From assembly GCF_001942345.1 (NCBI RefSeq), contig NZ_MKKI01000043.1:1-64000 (forward strand): DNA of 64,000 nt, read 5' to 3'. A program made the translations under genes and the position numbers. This document shows, piece by piece, positions 37,678-45,894 of the stretch; position 1 is the stretch's first letter, and each line of letters starts with the position of its first letter. The notes under the pieces were generated by a model. That model was not told the DNA's origin, ran no database searches, and saw only the letters and a list, made by a program, of their open reading frames with translations. This DNA is from Corynebacterium sp. CNJ-954 (GTDB lineage Bacteria > Actinomycetota > Actinomycetes > Mycobacteriales > Mycobacteriaceae).

Positions 37678-38808
37678 ATGGCACCACAGCGACGAGTCGG
37701 CTACCTCTGGGACACCCTCTACGGATGGGTGGACAGCGGTAGCGGAGGGTTCACACCGGCCGATCCTTCACTCGGTCTCCAGCCCATCAGCCACCACATC
37801 GCCCACGCAGACACCAAACGACGATTCCATGAGGCCGTCCAGGTCTCACCGCTGGCAGACGTCCTGTCGCCGATGAAAGCCGGCCTGGCTCAGGAAGACG
37901 ACCTCCTCCGGGTCCATACCGCTGAACACGTCGAGTGGATCCGCTCCCAGTCGGAGAACACCAAGGGAGGCGACGCCGGCGACGGCGCCAGTCCACTCGG
38001 ACGAGGCGGGTACGACATCGCACGCCGAGCTTCAGGCGGGGCAATCGACGCCGTGCGCGCTGTAGTGAACGGTGACGTCGACACTGCCTACGCACTCATC
38101 AACCCTCCGGGGCATCATGCCGAACGGGCGCGGGGAATGGGCTTCTGTCTGTTCAACAACGTCTCCGTCGCCGCCGCATACGCACGGGACGTACTCGGAC
38201 TCTCGCGCGTGGCGGTCGTCGACTGGGATGTGCACCACGGCAATGGAACACAGGACATCTGGTGGGAGGATCCCAGCGTCCTCACCATCTCGTTACACCA
38301 GGACCGGTGCTTCCCCCCGGAATCGGGCTTCCGGGAGGACAACGGAGCGGGCGCCGGAGCCGGGGCAGCTCTCAACATCCCACTCCCCCCGGGCAGCGGC
38401 AACGCCGTCTACGAACGTGCCATGCAGAATGTCGTCATCCCCGCACTCGAGGTGTTCCAGCCCGAACTCATTCTTGTTGCCAGCGGATTCGATGCCTCTG
38501 CCATGGATCCCCTCGCCCGGCAGATGGTTACTCAGCGAGGATTCAAAACGCTGACCCGCCTGGTCCTCGAGGCGGCTGACTCGCTGTGTCAGGGCCGCGT
38601 CGTATTCATCCAGGAAGGCGGTTACAGCCCCTACTACGTCCCCGTCTGCGGCCTCGGAGTGCTCGAGATCCTCACAGGAGTCGATACTGGATTCGGAGAC
38701 CCGTACTCCCCTGTCCTGGATCCCCAAGGCGTCGACGACCTGTACGAACACCAACGCATCGAAATCGTGGAGGCCCAGAAGCTCGTGAAGAACGTTCCCC
38801 GTCCCTGA
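37678..38808 (+). CDS. Class II histone-deacetylase-like amidohydrolase
   Basis: A 376-residue zinc-dependent deacetylase of the HDAC/acetylpolyamine amidohydrolase superfamily. Catalytic motifs: PPGHHAERARGMGFCLFNN with the His pair, zinc ligands Asp and His in VVDWDVHHGNGTQDIWW, and Asp plus GFDASAMDPL near residue 275. EGGYSPYYV follows. Bacterial relatives hydrolyse acetylated polyamines or other small N-acyl compounds. AGGAGAA precedes ATG 37678. It lies 99 bases after dctM in the same direction. Context suggests it removes an acyl group from an aromatic or amine conjugate entering the pathway, but no direct evidence identifies the substrate. Confidence 0.85.
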   Translation: MAPQRRVGYLWDTLYGWVDSGSGGFTPADPSLGLQPISHHIAHADTKRRFHEAVQVSPLADVLSPMKAGLAQEDDLLRVHTAEHVEWIRSQSENTKGGDAGDGASPLGRGGYDIARRASGGAIDAVRAVVNGDVDTAYALINPPGHHAERARGMGFCLFNNVSVAAAYARDVLGLSRVAVVDWDVHHGNGTQDIWWEDPSVLTISLHQDRCFPPESGFREDNGAGAGAGAALNIPLPPGSGNAVYERAMQNVVIPALEVFQPELILVASGFDASAMDPLARQMVTQRGFKTLTRLVLEAADSLCQGRVVFIQEGGYSPYYVPVCGLGVLEILTGVDTGFGDPYSPVLDPQGVDDLYEHQRIEIVEAQKLVKNVPRP

Positions 38809-39771
38809 CTACCGCTTCCCCTGACCCCCTCGGATGATCTGTCCGAGGGGTGCTCTGTCTGGATGGGGCACATACAGTCCTGCACCGAGTGCGATGACCG
38901 CAGCTTCGAGTCTGCTCGCCGCTCCCAGTTTCTGTCGGAGCGATCCCAGGTACGACTGCACAGTCCGGCGGCTCAGATGAAGTCGTAACGCTATCTCCGA
39001 GTCGGTAGCGCCACAACACAATGCGCTGAGCACCCGCAGCTCTTGTCGAGTGAGCCCACGCAGCGTCGCGGCATCGACTGGCCTCGCCACTATTCTTCCC
39101 GGCTGCGCCACATCGACGATGACGAATGATCCATCGACCTCCCAGAGGTGCCCGATGAATGCGAGCGGACTCTGAGAGAAGTCGCGGAGGTGTCTCGCAA
39201 AGTCCGGGTCAGCCAATAACCGTTGCTCAGTGGCCGGACGGCCGCCTCGACGCCAGGGCTCGTCGCTTCCGGGAAACATCGCGACAACACTTCCGAGCAA
39301 TCCGGACACCGCGAGTGCCGCTTGTCTGGGAGCCCCCTCAAACGCTCGCGCCGTCCTGCTGGAGAAATGTGCCATCCCCACAGGCCCCTCGCCGTGGTAA
39401 AGAACCAGGGACATCCCCTCTTCGAACCCCTCCTTGGCAAGATGCTCCCGGAACAGTCGGGACGACGTGAAGTCCCCTCCCACACCGGAGGTGGAGATCG
39501 TCGGAGGAAGTGGAGCATCATCGCTCACCTCGTATGTGAAACGACGAGCGCCTTCCACGGGAAACATGTGCACCAATGCCCACGCTGTGTTTGCCGAGTA
39601 GCCCGTCCTACAGAGCTCCACCGGTTTCAGGCCATGACCGATCCGCAGAATCTGCGCAGCATCGTACGGGATGAGGGGACGGAGGAGGCGCAGGGACATG
39701 TCCAGGTCGGTGCGCAGCCTATCCAGGGCGCCCCCGTCGGCCCCGTCAACTCCGTCCTTGCCCCTGTCCAT
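38809..39771 (-). CDS. LuxR-family transcriptional regulator
   Basis: A 320-residue regulator. The C-terminal 65 residues form a LuxR helix-turn-helix (LTRQELRVLSALCCGATDSE and RLHLSRRTVQSYLGSLRQKLG). The N-terminal 220 residues look like a GAF-type sensor domain (LYHGEGPVGMAHFSSR). No receiver domain is present, so it probably binds a ligand directly. ATG 39771 is used; upstream sequence in this frame overlaps the transporter gene. It follows the AAHS-type transporter by 13 bases and ends next to the convergent deacetylase gene. Likely regulator of the GMC oxidoreductase-transporter operon. Confidence 0.8.
   Translation of the reverse strand: MDRGKDGVDGADGGALDRLRTDLDMSLRLLRPLIPYDAAQILRIGHGLKPVELCRTGYSANTAWALVHMFPVEGARRFTYEVSDDAPLPPTISTSGVGGDFTSSRLFREHLAKEGFEEGMSLVLYHGEGPVGMAHFSSRTARAFEGAPRQAALAVSGLLGSVVAMFPGSDEPWRRGGRPATEQRLLADPDFARHLRDFSQSPLAFIGHLWEVDGSFVIVDVAQPGRIVARPVDAATLRGLTRQELRVLSALCCGATDSEIALRLHLSRRTVQSYLGSLRQKLGAASRLEAAVIALGAGLYVPHPDRAPLGQIIRGGQGKR
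38826..38850. terminator. Hairpin between convergent deacetylase and LuxR genes
   Basis: CCCCTCGG and CCGAGGGG flank a nine-base loop, 18 bases after the deacetylase stop and overlapping the last codons of the LuxR gene. It fits a terminator serving the plus-strand operon. Confidence 0.6.
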
Positions 39772-39784
39772 GGCTGCTCCCCCA

Positions 39785-41020
39785 CTACATCTCCACGGCA
39801 CCACCGCGACGTCCACCGACCACGATACCCACACAGGTAGCGAGGCAGACCGCCGCGAACACGGCGTACACGCTGAACAACCTCGATGCTCCTCCCCCAC
39901 CGAACACAGCACCACCGACGACCGGGCCGAGGAACGAGCCCACGTATGCCATGGCATTGGTGATGGCGATGACGGTTCCACGGAGCGGTGCGGCTACATG
40001 GTTGGTCGCTGCGGCGCTGATCAGGTTCTGGGTTGAATGACCACCGATCCCCAGCAGCGCAACGAATACGGTCGCGGCTGCCATCGCCGTCGGACCTGTC
40101 ATCAACCCGAGTAGCCCGACCAGGGTCAACGCGGCGCAGACCACAGCGATACGGGCTGGTCCGACCCGGTCGCCCGCAGTCGCGGTGAACCAGGATCCGA
40201 TGACCGCGGCGCCCGTGAGCACAAATGTCAGGGTGAGCGCCTGGGTCAGGCTGAATCCGCTGCTCCGCATCGCCTCCGCGAGCCACGCATTGAGCCCCAG
40301 CCACGTCACGAGGTTGGTCACGCTGGCCAGCGCCACGAAAAGGACGAGAACACGGGTGGCCGGGCGGAAAAGTGCCGTCAGGCGTCGGTAAGGCGCGAGC
40401 GTACTGTTCTGCACCTCGTCCGGCTCCCGGATCTGTCCGACGAGCGAGACCGCGAGGATGATCAGCGTCAGGACAGCTCCGGCCCAGTAATTGGACCGCC
40501 AACCCCAGTGGGGCATGAGGAAAATACCGAACAACGACGCAAAGACACCGCCGATGGGGACGCCAGCCGTTGTCAACGTAATCACCAGGCTCGCCCGGTT
40601 CATTGTCGCGTGGTTGCGCGCCAGTGTCATCGCCGAGGTAAAAGCTGCCCCAATGCCGATACCGGTCACCACTCGGGCAATCCCGATAACCGCGGCATTC
40701 GGTGCGACAGCGACAAGAACTGAGCCGAGGGCGAACACCCCTACCGCCACGGACATCAGTCGGTGACGTCCCCACCTGTCCGCGAGCGGACCGCTGATCA
40801 GAATACCTGTCAAGCCACCGGCGTAGACGACACCGCCGATGAGCCCGGTGGTCGCCGGGTCGATGGCAAGACCTGGATCATCCAGGAGAAGCGGGACGGT
40901 CACGCCGAAGGTGATGAGGTTGTAGCCCTCCATCACCACCACAACCATGCAGAGCAGGATCACCGCCTTACTCGACAAGGGTTGCCTGACGCCTGTTGTG
41001 CCTGTTCGTGAGGTAATCAC
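39785..41020 (-). CDS. MFS transporter, aromatic acid:H+ symporter-like
   Basis: A 411-residue major facilitator with twelve hydrophobic helices. The loop 2-3 motif GPLADRWGRHRLM and GIGIGAAFTSAMTLARNH near helix 4-5 are MFS hallmarks. The start VVMEGYNLITFGVTVPLLL resembles the DGxD-type first helix of aromatic-acid symporters (PcaK/BenK), with Glu-Gly in place of Asp-Gly. GTG at 41018-41020 overlaps the stop of the upstream GMC gene (GTGA), so the two are co-translated. It probably imports the substrate or exports the product of that enzyme. Confidence 0.85.
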   Translation of the reverse strand: MITSRTGTTGVRQPLSSKAVILLCMVVVVMEGYNLITFGVTVPLLLDDPGLAIDPATTGLIGGVVYAGGLTGILISGPLADRWGRHRLMSVAVGVFALGSVLVAVAPNAAVIGIARVVTGIGIGAAFTSAMTLARNHATMNRASLVITLTTAGVPIGGVFASLFGIFLMPHWGWRSNYWAGAVLTLIILAVSLVGQIREPDEVQNSTLAPYRRLTALFRPATRVLVLFVALASVTNLVTWLGLNAWLAEAMRSSGFSLTQALTLTFVLTGAAVIGSWFTATAGDRVGPARIAVVCAALTLVGLLGLMTGPTAMAAATVFVALLGIGGHSTQNLISAAATNHVAAPLRGTVIAITNAMAYVGSFLGPVVGGAVFGGGGASRLFSVYAVFAAVCLATCVGIVVGGRRGGAVEM

Positions 41021-42576
41021 AGTGGTTCTCCGATCGTGGTGGATGTGTGCTCCGCGTTGGTTGTCGAATCGCGGATGATGAACTCTGCTGCGCGTTCTCC
41101 GACGAGGATCGCGGCGGCATTGGTATTGCCCGTCGTCACCAGGGGCATGACCGATGCATCTGCCACCCGGAGTCCTCCGAGACCGTGTACTGAGAGGCTG
41201 CTCGGATCAACGACAGAACCCCGGTCAAGCCCCATCCGGCATGTCCCCACCTGATGGTGGTAGGTACTGACATGTGACCGCACGTACTGTTCGAGAGCTG
41301 AGTCCTCATCCGGAACGCTTTCACCCGGATAGACCTCATGCGCACCCCAGGCCGCCAAAGCATCCGTGCGTCCCATCAGCCGGCACTGTCGCACAGACGC
41401 AATGAGCGCACTGACGTCGGCACTGTTGTCGAGTGCTGAGAGATCAATCAGGAGTTCATCGGTCAGACCCGGCCCCGAGAGCCGCACTGAACCCCTGGCC
41501 TGTGGACGAACCAAGCCTGCCACCAGAGAGAATCCGTTCTCCGGTCCAGTCATGCCATCGAGATACATCGGGATGGAGAAATGAATCGGCTGAGTGTCCG
41601 GTTCCGCAAGACCCGGTCTACTCCGCCAGAAATGGTGGGTCTCTGCAACACCTGTCATCGGTGCCGGAACTGGAGTCGACGTCGTGAAGACCACCGGGAC
41701 CAGGAGGTGGTCCTGAAGGTTCCGTCCGACGCCAGGCAGGTCGAGCAGAGGCTCCACACCTACTCCGGTGAGCTCGCCGGATGGCCCGATTCCTGACCGC
41801 AGCAGGATCGCGGGTGATCCCAATGCACCCGCGGCCAGGATGGTCTCCACGCCGTACAGAGTCTCCGACGTGCCTTCACGGAGATATTCGATGCCAGTCA
41901 CCGCCCCACCTTCGATGATCAGGCGTTTCACCTCTGCACCGGTGATGACCGTGAGGTTCTCGTGTCCGAGGACCGGTTCAAGATAAGCGTGCCAGGTAGT
42001 GAACCGTTTCCCCCGGCGGACGTTCAGCTGCATCCTCGAAATCCCCTCAGGGGCTCCGTCGTTGTAGTCCTCGTCAAACGGAAGGCCGATCTCCAGTCCC
42101 GCATCGAGGATGCTCTCCTGGATCGGGTTGACGTCGTACTCCTGGGCCACATCCAGGAGCCCTTCCCTCCCCCGTAGATCTGATCCTGCTCCATCGAACC
42201 GCTCGATCCTCCGGAAAGTGGGGAGGACGTCGTCCCAGCTCCAGCCCGCACACCCCAGGTACGACCAGGTGTCGTAGTCCGCCTTCGCTCCGCGGCACCA
42301 AATCGTCCCATTCAGCGCGTGTGACCCTCCGGTGACTTTGCCGCGCGGCAGGTGTATTCGCCGCCCGTCGCAGTGTTCCTGGGCAACCGTCTGGAAATCC
42401 CAGTCCTCAGGCCCGTGCCACAGGTTGACAGACGACCAGACATCCGCGATCAGTGGGTTATCGTCGTACCCGCCAGCCTCCACCAGGGTCACAGACTTAC
42501 CGGCGTCAATGAGTCTGCGGGCAATAACGCTGCCCGCGGATCCTGCGCCGACGACGATGTATTCGGTTCTGTCCAT
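41017..42576 (-). CDS. GMC-family FAD oxidoreductase (choline-dehydrogenase-like)
   Basis: A 519-residue glucose-methanol-choline oxidoreductase that oxidises an alcohol with FAD. N-terminal FAD motif VVGAGSAGSVIARRL, GMC signature region GKVTGGSHALNGTIWCRG near residue 82-98, second signature GALGSPAILLRSGIG near 257, and C-terminal active-site His in STYHHQVGTCRMG and GNTNAAAILVGERA. ATG 42576 has AGGAAA upstream; a start 33 bases earlier is possible. First gene of a three-gene operon with the AAHS transporter and LuxR regulator. Substrate unknown; relatives act on choline, aromatic alcohols and polyols. Confidence 0.88.
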   Translation of the reverse strand: MDRTEYIVVGAGSAGSVIARRLIDAGKSVTLVEAGGYDDNPLIADVWSSVNLWHGPEDWDFQTVAQEHCDGRRIHLPRGKVTGGSHALNGTIWCRGAKADYDTWSYLGCAGWSWDDVLPTFRRIERFDGAGSDLRGREGLLDVAQEYDVNPIQESILDAGLEIGLPFDEDYNDGAPEGISRMQLNVRRGKRFTTWHAYLEPVLGHENLTVITGAEVKRLIIEGGAVTGIEYLREGTSETLYGVETILAAGALGSPAILLRSGIGPSGELTGVGVEPLLDLPGVGRNLQDHLLVPVVFTTSTPVPAPMTGVAETHHFWRSRPGLAEPDTQPIHFSIPMYLDGMTGPENGFSLVAGLVRPQARGSVRLSGPGLTDELLIDLSALDNSADVSALIASVRQCRLMGRTDALAAWGAHEVYPGESVPDEDSALEQYVRSHVSTYHHQVGTCRMGLDRGSVVDPSSLSVHGLGGLRVADASVMPLVTTGNTNAAAILVGERAAEFIIRDSTTNAEHTSTTIGEPL

Positions 42577-42621
42577 GTTTTCCTGCGACTTCCATATTCT
42601 CCGCGACATGTGGCGATGCCC

Positions 42622-42637
42622 TGTGACTCACACCACA
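42622..42637. promoter_or_regulatory. GlxR/Crp-like site upstream of the GMC operon
   Basis: TGTGACTCACACCACA matches TGTGA-N6-TCACA with one change (C for T). It is 46 bases upstream of the GMC oxidoreductase start. Confidence 0.45.
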
Positions 42638-42980
42638 ACCTTTGTCTGGAGAACAGTAATCAGTGGTCACGACCCTGAGTTGTCCGTGCGTGCTGCTCAA
42701 TTGGCCTGGAGCGACAAGAGACCACCGGACCTTTCGGGCCCACCATCACATACTCCTGATGAGCGTAGTCATATGACCGCGCACGGCCTGCACCCGCACG
42801 CGCGGAAGTCGACAACAACGTCCATAAGATACCTCGCCGAAGATCCAGTAAGACCGAGAGGAAGAACAGCGTAAAACATGCTACTAGCTGGTCCTATGTC
42901 GACCTGAAACGGCCAGCACGTGACATTACCAGCCGGAGGCGTAGCGGCATTCGATATAGTTTGTTAGACTTCAGCAATCA

Positions 42981-42999
42981 CATGTACATGCGTATGCAT
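42981..42999. promoter_or_regulatory. Palindrome and ATGCGTATGCAT element before hisD1
   Basis: CATGTACATG is a perfect palindrome that runs into ATGCGTATGCAT. Related elements lie near hisD2 (CGTATGCAT across its start, complement 56493-56501) and at about 56726-56737 (complement, ATGCGTATGTAT). Candidate shared operator of the two hisD-like genes. Confidence 0.35.
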
Positions 43000-43016
43000 T
43001 CGATCGAAAGGCTCCC

Positions 43017-44330
43017 ATGAAGATCATCAAGCAGGGACAGCAGAAGACGTTCGCCGACACAAACCAGGCGAACGTCGAGAAGGCCGTCTCGGACGCCCTC
43101 CAGAACGTCCGCGACAACGGTGACACGGCGGTCCGCGAACTCTCCGAGAAGTTCGACAACTGGACACCAGAGTCCTTCCGCCTCACCGACGAGCAGATCG
43201 CCGGGTACATCGCTGAACTGGACGACCAGACGCTCGAGGATCTGCACATGGTGCAGAACAACGTGCGCAGGTTCGCCGAAGCCCAGCTTGCGACGATGCA
43301 GGACCTTGAGATCGAGACCCAGCCGGGGGTCTTCCTCGGACATCGACACGTCCCTATCGCAGCAACAGGGGCATACATCCCCGGCGGCCGGTACCCGATG
43401 ATGGCTTCTGCCCACATGACGATCATCACGGCGAAAACAGCCGGTGTTCACCGTGTCGTCGCCTGCACCCCACCGATCCACGGGGAGGTTCCGGCCGCGA
43501 CCGTTGCCGCCGCGCACTTTGCCGGAGCGGACGAGATTTACGTCCTCGGCGGGGTCCAGGCCATCGCAGCCATGGCGATCGGCACCCCTTCGATCGACCC
43601 GGTCAACATGATCGCCGGACCGGGGAATGCCTTCGTCGCTGAAGCCAAACGCCAGATGTTCGGCGAGATCGGCATCGACCTCTTCGCCGGACCGACGGAA
43701 GTGCTGATCGTCGCCGACGACACCGCTGATCCACTCACCGTTGCAGTGGACCTCCTGTCCCAGGCTGAACACGGTCCAGAATCGCCCGCCGTCCTGGTCA
43801 CCACCAGCGACCGTGTCGCCCGGGAGACGGTGGAGAACATCGAGAAGCTTCTACCCCGCATGCCGACGGGGGACACCGCCGGGGACGCCTGGCGTGAATA
43901 CGGTCAGGTTATCGTCTGTGACGACGAGGACGAGATGTGGGAGGTGTCCAACGGATTCGCCTCCGAGCATGTCCAGATCTTCACCGCTGAGCCCAGGGAC
44001 GCACTCGACCGCATGCATGACTACGGGGCCCTGTTCCTCGGCGAAGGCACCTGCGTCGCCTACGGCGACAAGGTGATCGGCACCAACCACGTACTGCCTA
44101 CACTCGGTGCCGCACGCTACACCGGCGGACTCTGGGTCGGGAAGTTCCTCAAGACCTGTACCTTCCAGGAGATTCGAAGTAACGAATCGTCCGGTGAACT
44201 GGGACGGTTGTGTGGCCGTGCCGCACGTGTGGAGAACTTCGACGGGCACGGGCGCTCCGGCGACCTGCGTGCTGCGAAGGCCCTCGGCGATTCCTTCGAC
44301 TGGCTGGAGAACATCGATGCCCGCGCATGA
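43017..44330 (+). CDS. Histidinol-dehydrogenase-family enzyme (copy 1)
   Basis: A 437-residue member of the HisD family, zinc- and NAD-dependent enzymes that oxidise an alcohol to an acid in two steps. Zinc and catalytic residues are kept: SQAEHGPES (Gln, His), SEHVQIF (Glu-His pair), AYGDKVIGTNHVLPT (Asp) and DGHGRSGD (last His). No other his genes are near, and a second copy lies at 55-56.5 kb, so a catabolic role is likely, as for HpsN, the sulfopropanediol dehydrogenase, which it resembles in general character. GAAAGG precedes ATG 43017. It overlaps the next SDR by 14 bases and forms an operon hisD1-SDR-aldolase. Confidence 0.85.
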   Translation: MKIIKQGQQKTFADTNQANVEKAVSDALQNVRDNGDTAVRELSEKFDNWTPESFRLTDEQIAGYIAELDDQTLEDLHMVQNNVRRFAEAQLATMQDLEIETQPGVFLGHRHVPIAATGAYIPGGRYPMMASAHMTIITAKTAGVHRVVACTPPIHGEVPAATVAAAHFAGADEIYVLGGVQAIAAMAIGTPSIDPVNMIAGPGNAFVAEAKRQMFGEIGIDLFAGPTEVLIVADDTADPLTVAVDLLSQAEHGPESPAVLVTTSDRVARETVENIEKLLPRMPTGDTAGDAWREYGQVIVCDDEDEMWEVSNGFASEHVQIFTAEPRDALDRMHDYGALFLGEGTCVAYGDKVIGTNHVLPTLGAARYTGGLWVGKFLKTCTFQEIRSNESSGELGRLCGRAARVENFDGHGRSGDLRAAKALGDSFDWLENIDARA

Positions 44331-45123
44331 CGCCACCACTGTCGCAGACCCGGACACCCGTCTCTATCCTGGCACTGCGCTGGTGACCGGAGGTGGAAGT
44401 GGGCTGGGATTCCACATAGCCTCAGCCCTGCGCGCCGAGGGGTATCCGGTGGTGATCACGGGGCGCAATCCCGGGAAACTGTCGGCGGCCGCCGAAGCGC
44501 TGTCGGCGGCCCCCGGCCCCGAGGTGCGCTACGTCGTCTGCGATGTGTCTGACCCGGCGGACGTCTCTGCGCTCGCCACGACACTCGCCGGCTCCCCTGT
44601 CTCCGTCCTGGTCAACAATGCCGGTATCGGAGGGCCCGTCAAACCCCTGGTGGATATCGACCCCGCTGAATGGGACGAGGTCATCGACATCAATCTCCGG
44701 GGTGTGTTCCTCATGTGCCGCGCGTTCGCTCCCGCCATGCAGGAGCGCGGGAACGGCTCCATCCTCAACATCGCCTCCGTGACCGGAAAACGCCCCCTTG
44801 AGAACCGCACCCCCTACGCCGCCAGCAAAATGGCCGTGATCGGGCTGACGACCACGCTCTCATTCGAGTTGGGGCGCCACGGCGTCATGGTCAACAGCCT
44901 CTCCCCTGGGCCGGTGAACTCCGAACGTATGGACCAGAACTTCGAACGCGAAGCTGCCCTGAGTGGCAGGAGTATCGACGAGGTGGCCGACGCCTTCGTG
45001 TCGCGGTCCGCCCTGAACAGGATGGTGACGATGGAGGAGGTGGCCCGCGCAGCCGTCGCAGCCCTGTCCATCCCAGGTTTGACCGGCTCTGACATCGATA
45101 TCTCCGGAGGAATGATTGCATGA
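44317..45123 (+). CDS. Short-chain dehydrogenase/reductase
   Basis: A 268-residue classical SDR: TGGGSGLGFHIA cofactor motif near residue 26, NNAGIGG near 104, Ser in LNIASVTG and YAASK catalytic motif near 168. ATG 44317 lies inside the end of hisD1, giving a 14-base overlap; a much longer in-frame extension upstream only reads through hisD1 in another frame. The stop overlaps the aldolase start (ATGA at 45120). Probably oxidises or reduces a hydroxy/keto intermediate between the HisD-like and aldolase steps. Confidence 0.85.
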   Translation: MPAHDATTVADPDTRLYPGTALVTGGGSGLGFHIASALRAEGYPVVITGRNPGKLSAAAEALSAAPGPEVRYVVCDVSDPADVSALATTLAGSPVSVLVNNAGIGGPVKPLVDIDPAEWDEVIDINLRGVFLMCRAFAPAMQERGNGSILNIASVTGKRPLENRTPYAASKMAVIGLTTTLSFELGRHGVMVNSLSPGPVNSERMDQNFEREAALSGRSIDEVADAFVSRSALNRMVTMEEVARAAVAALSIPGLTGSDIDISGGMIA

Positions 45124-45857
45124 ACCTCGAAAAAACCCTCAGAAAACGCATTGCCGCCGGTGATTCCGTGTCCGGCGCACTCTTGCGTATCCCTAATGAA
45201 GAACTCGTGGAAATCGCCGCATGCAGCGGCGTGGACTTCATCCTCCTCGACTGCGAACACGGCGCGGACGACGCGGTAGCCATGCGTCAGCACATCGCCG
45301 CCGCGGCGATCTTCGGTGTCGAAACCCTCGTCCGCATCGGATCAGGCGACCGCTCCCTCGTGCTGCGCGCCGCCGATGCCGGGGCGTCCGGCATCGTCAT
45401 CCCCCACGTCGACGACCGGACCCAGGCCGCGGAGGCCGTTCAGTGGGCGCGGTACCGCCCCCTCGGTGACCGCGGATTCGCACTCTACAGCAGGGCCGCA
45501 CACTACGGCACAATCTCGGCGGCGGAGCACATCCGACGCACCGATGAATCCATGCTGCTCTTCGCGATGATCGAGTCTCCCGTCGCTGCCGCCCGAAGTA
45601 CCGACATCTTTGAGGTGCCGGGGATCGACGGTTACATGATCGGCACCTCGGATCTCAATGCATCTACGGGGCCGCACGATCCTACGGTAGAGGAGTCAAT
45701 TCAACAGGTCACCGAGGCCGGCAGGCAACACCGGTCGATCCGTATGGACATCGTCAACTCCGCAGACCAGGCAGTCACAGCAAAAGCAGATGGTGCGCAG
45801 GTCATCGTCTACAACACCACGTCGCTACTCGTGGACCTGTTCCGTGCACTTCCGTGA
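45120..45857 (+). CDS. HpcH/HpaI-family class II aldolase
   Basis: A 245-residue metal-dependent aldolase that splits or forms 2-keto-3-hydroxy (or keto-deoxy) acids. Motifs: DCEHGADD (catalytic His), VRIGSGDRSLVLRAADAGASGI with the conserved Arg, IPHVD, MIESPVAA (metal Glu) and IGTSDLNAS (metal Asp). It begins at ATGA overlapping the SDR stop. Its presence implies that the pathway ends with cleavage to pyruvate (or a similar keto acid) plus an aldehyde. A convergent LacI regulator ends 37 bases away. Confidence 0.85.
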   Translation: MNLEKTLRKRIAAGDSVSGALLRIPNEELVEIAACSGVDFILLDCEHGADDAVAMRQHIAAAAIFGVETLVRIGSGDRSLVLRAADAGASGIVIPHVDDRTQAAEAVQWARYRPLGDRGFALYSRAAHYGTISAAEHIRRTDESMLLFAMIESPVAAARSTDIFEVPGIDGYMIGTSDLNASTGPHDPTVEESIQQVTEAGRQHRSIRMDIVNSADQAVTAKADGAQVIVYNTTSLLVDLFRALP

Positions 45858-45894
45858 CTGTCACTGTCCAAGATTCTGTCAGGGGGACGCTGCC

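Larger units (their letters stand above)
42577..43016. other. Divergent promoter region, GMC oxidoreductase / hisD1
   Basis: No convincing gene in these 440 bases. They hold a GlxR/Crp-like site near the GMC start (42622-42637), a perfect palindrome CATGTACATG (42981-42990) and the element ATGCGTATGCAT (42988-42999) just before hisD1. A 12-codon reading frame (42982-43020) overlaps the hisD1 start as ATGA and could be a leader peptide. Confidence 0.55.

Noticed and set aside
42332..42874. Plus-strand frame of 180 codons in the GMC/hisD1 intergenic region
   Set aside because: Mostly antisense to the GMC gene start, no motif and no ribosome binding site.
43017..44330. Histidine biosynthesis role for the hisD-like genes
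   Set aside because: No other his gene is near, two diverged copies exist, and both are in operons with transport and catabolic enzymes.
43017..45857. Sulfopropanediol (HpsN-type) degradation
   Set aside because: No sulfolactate sulfo-lyase, sulfolactate dehydrogenase set or sulfite exporter is present; only family-level similarity supports it.
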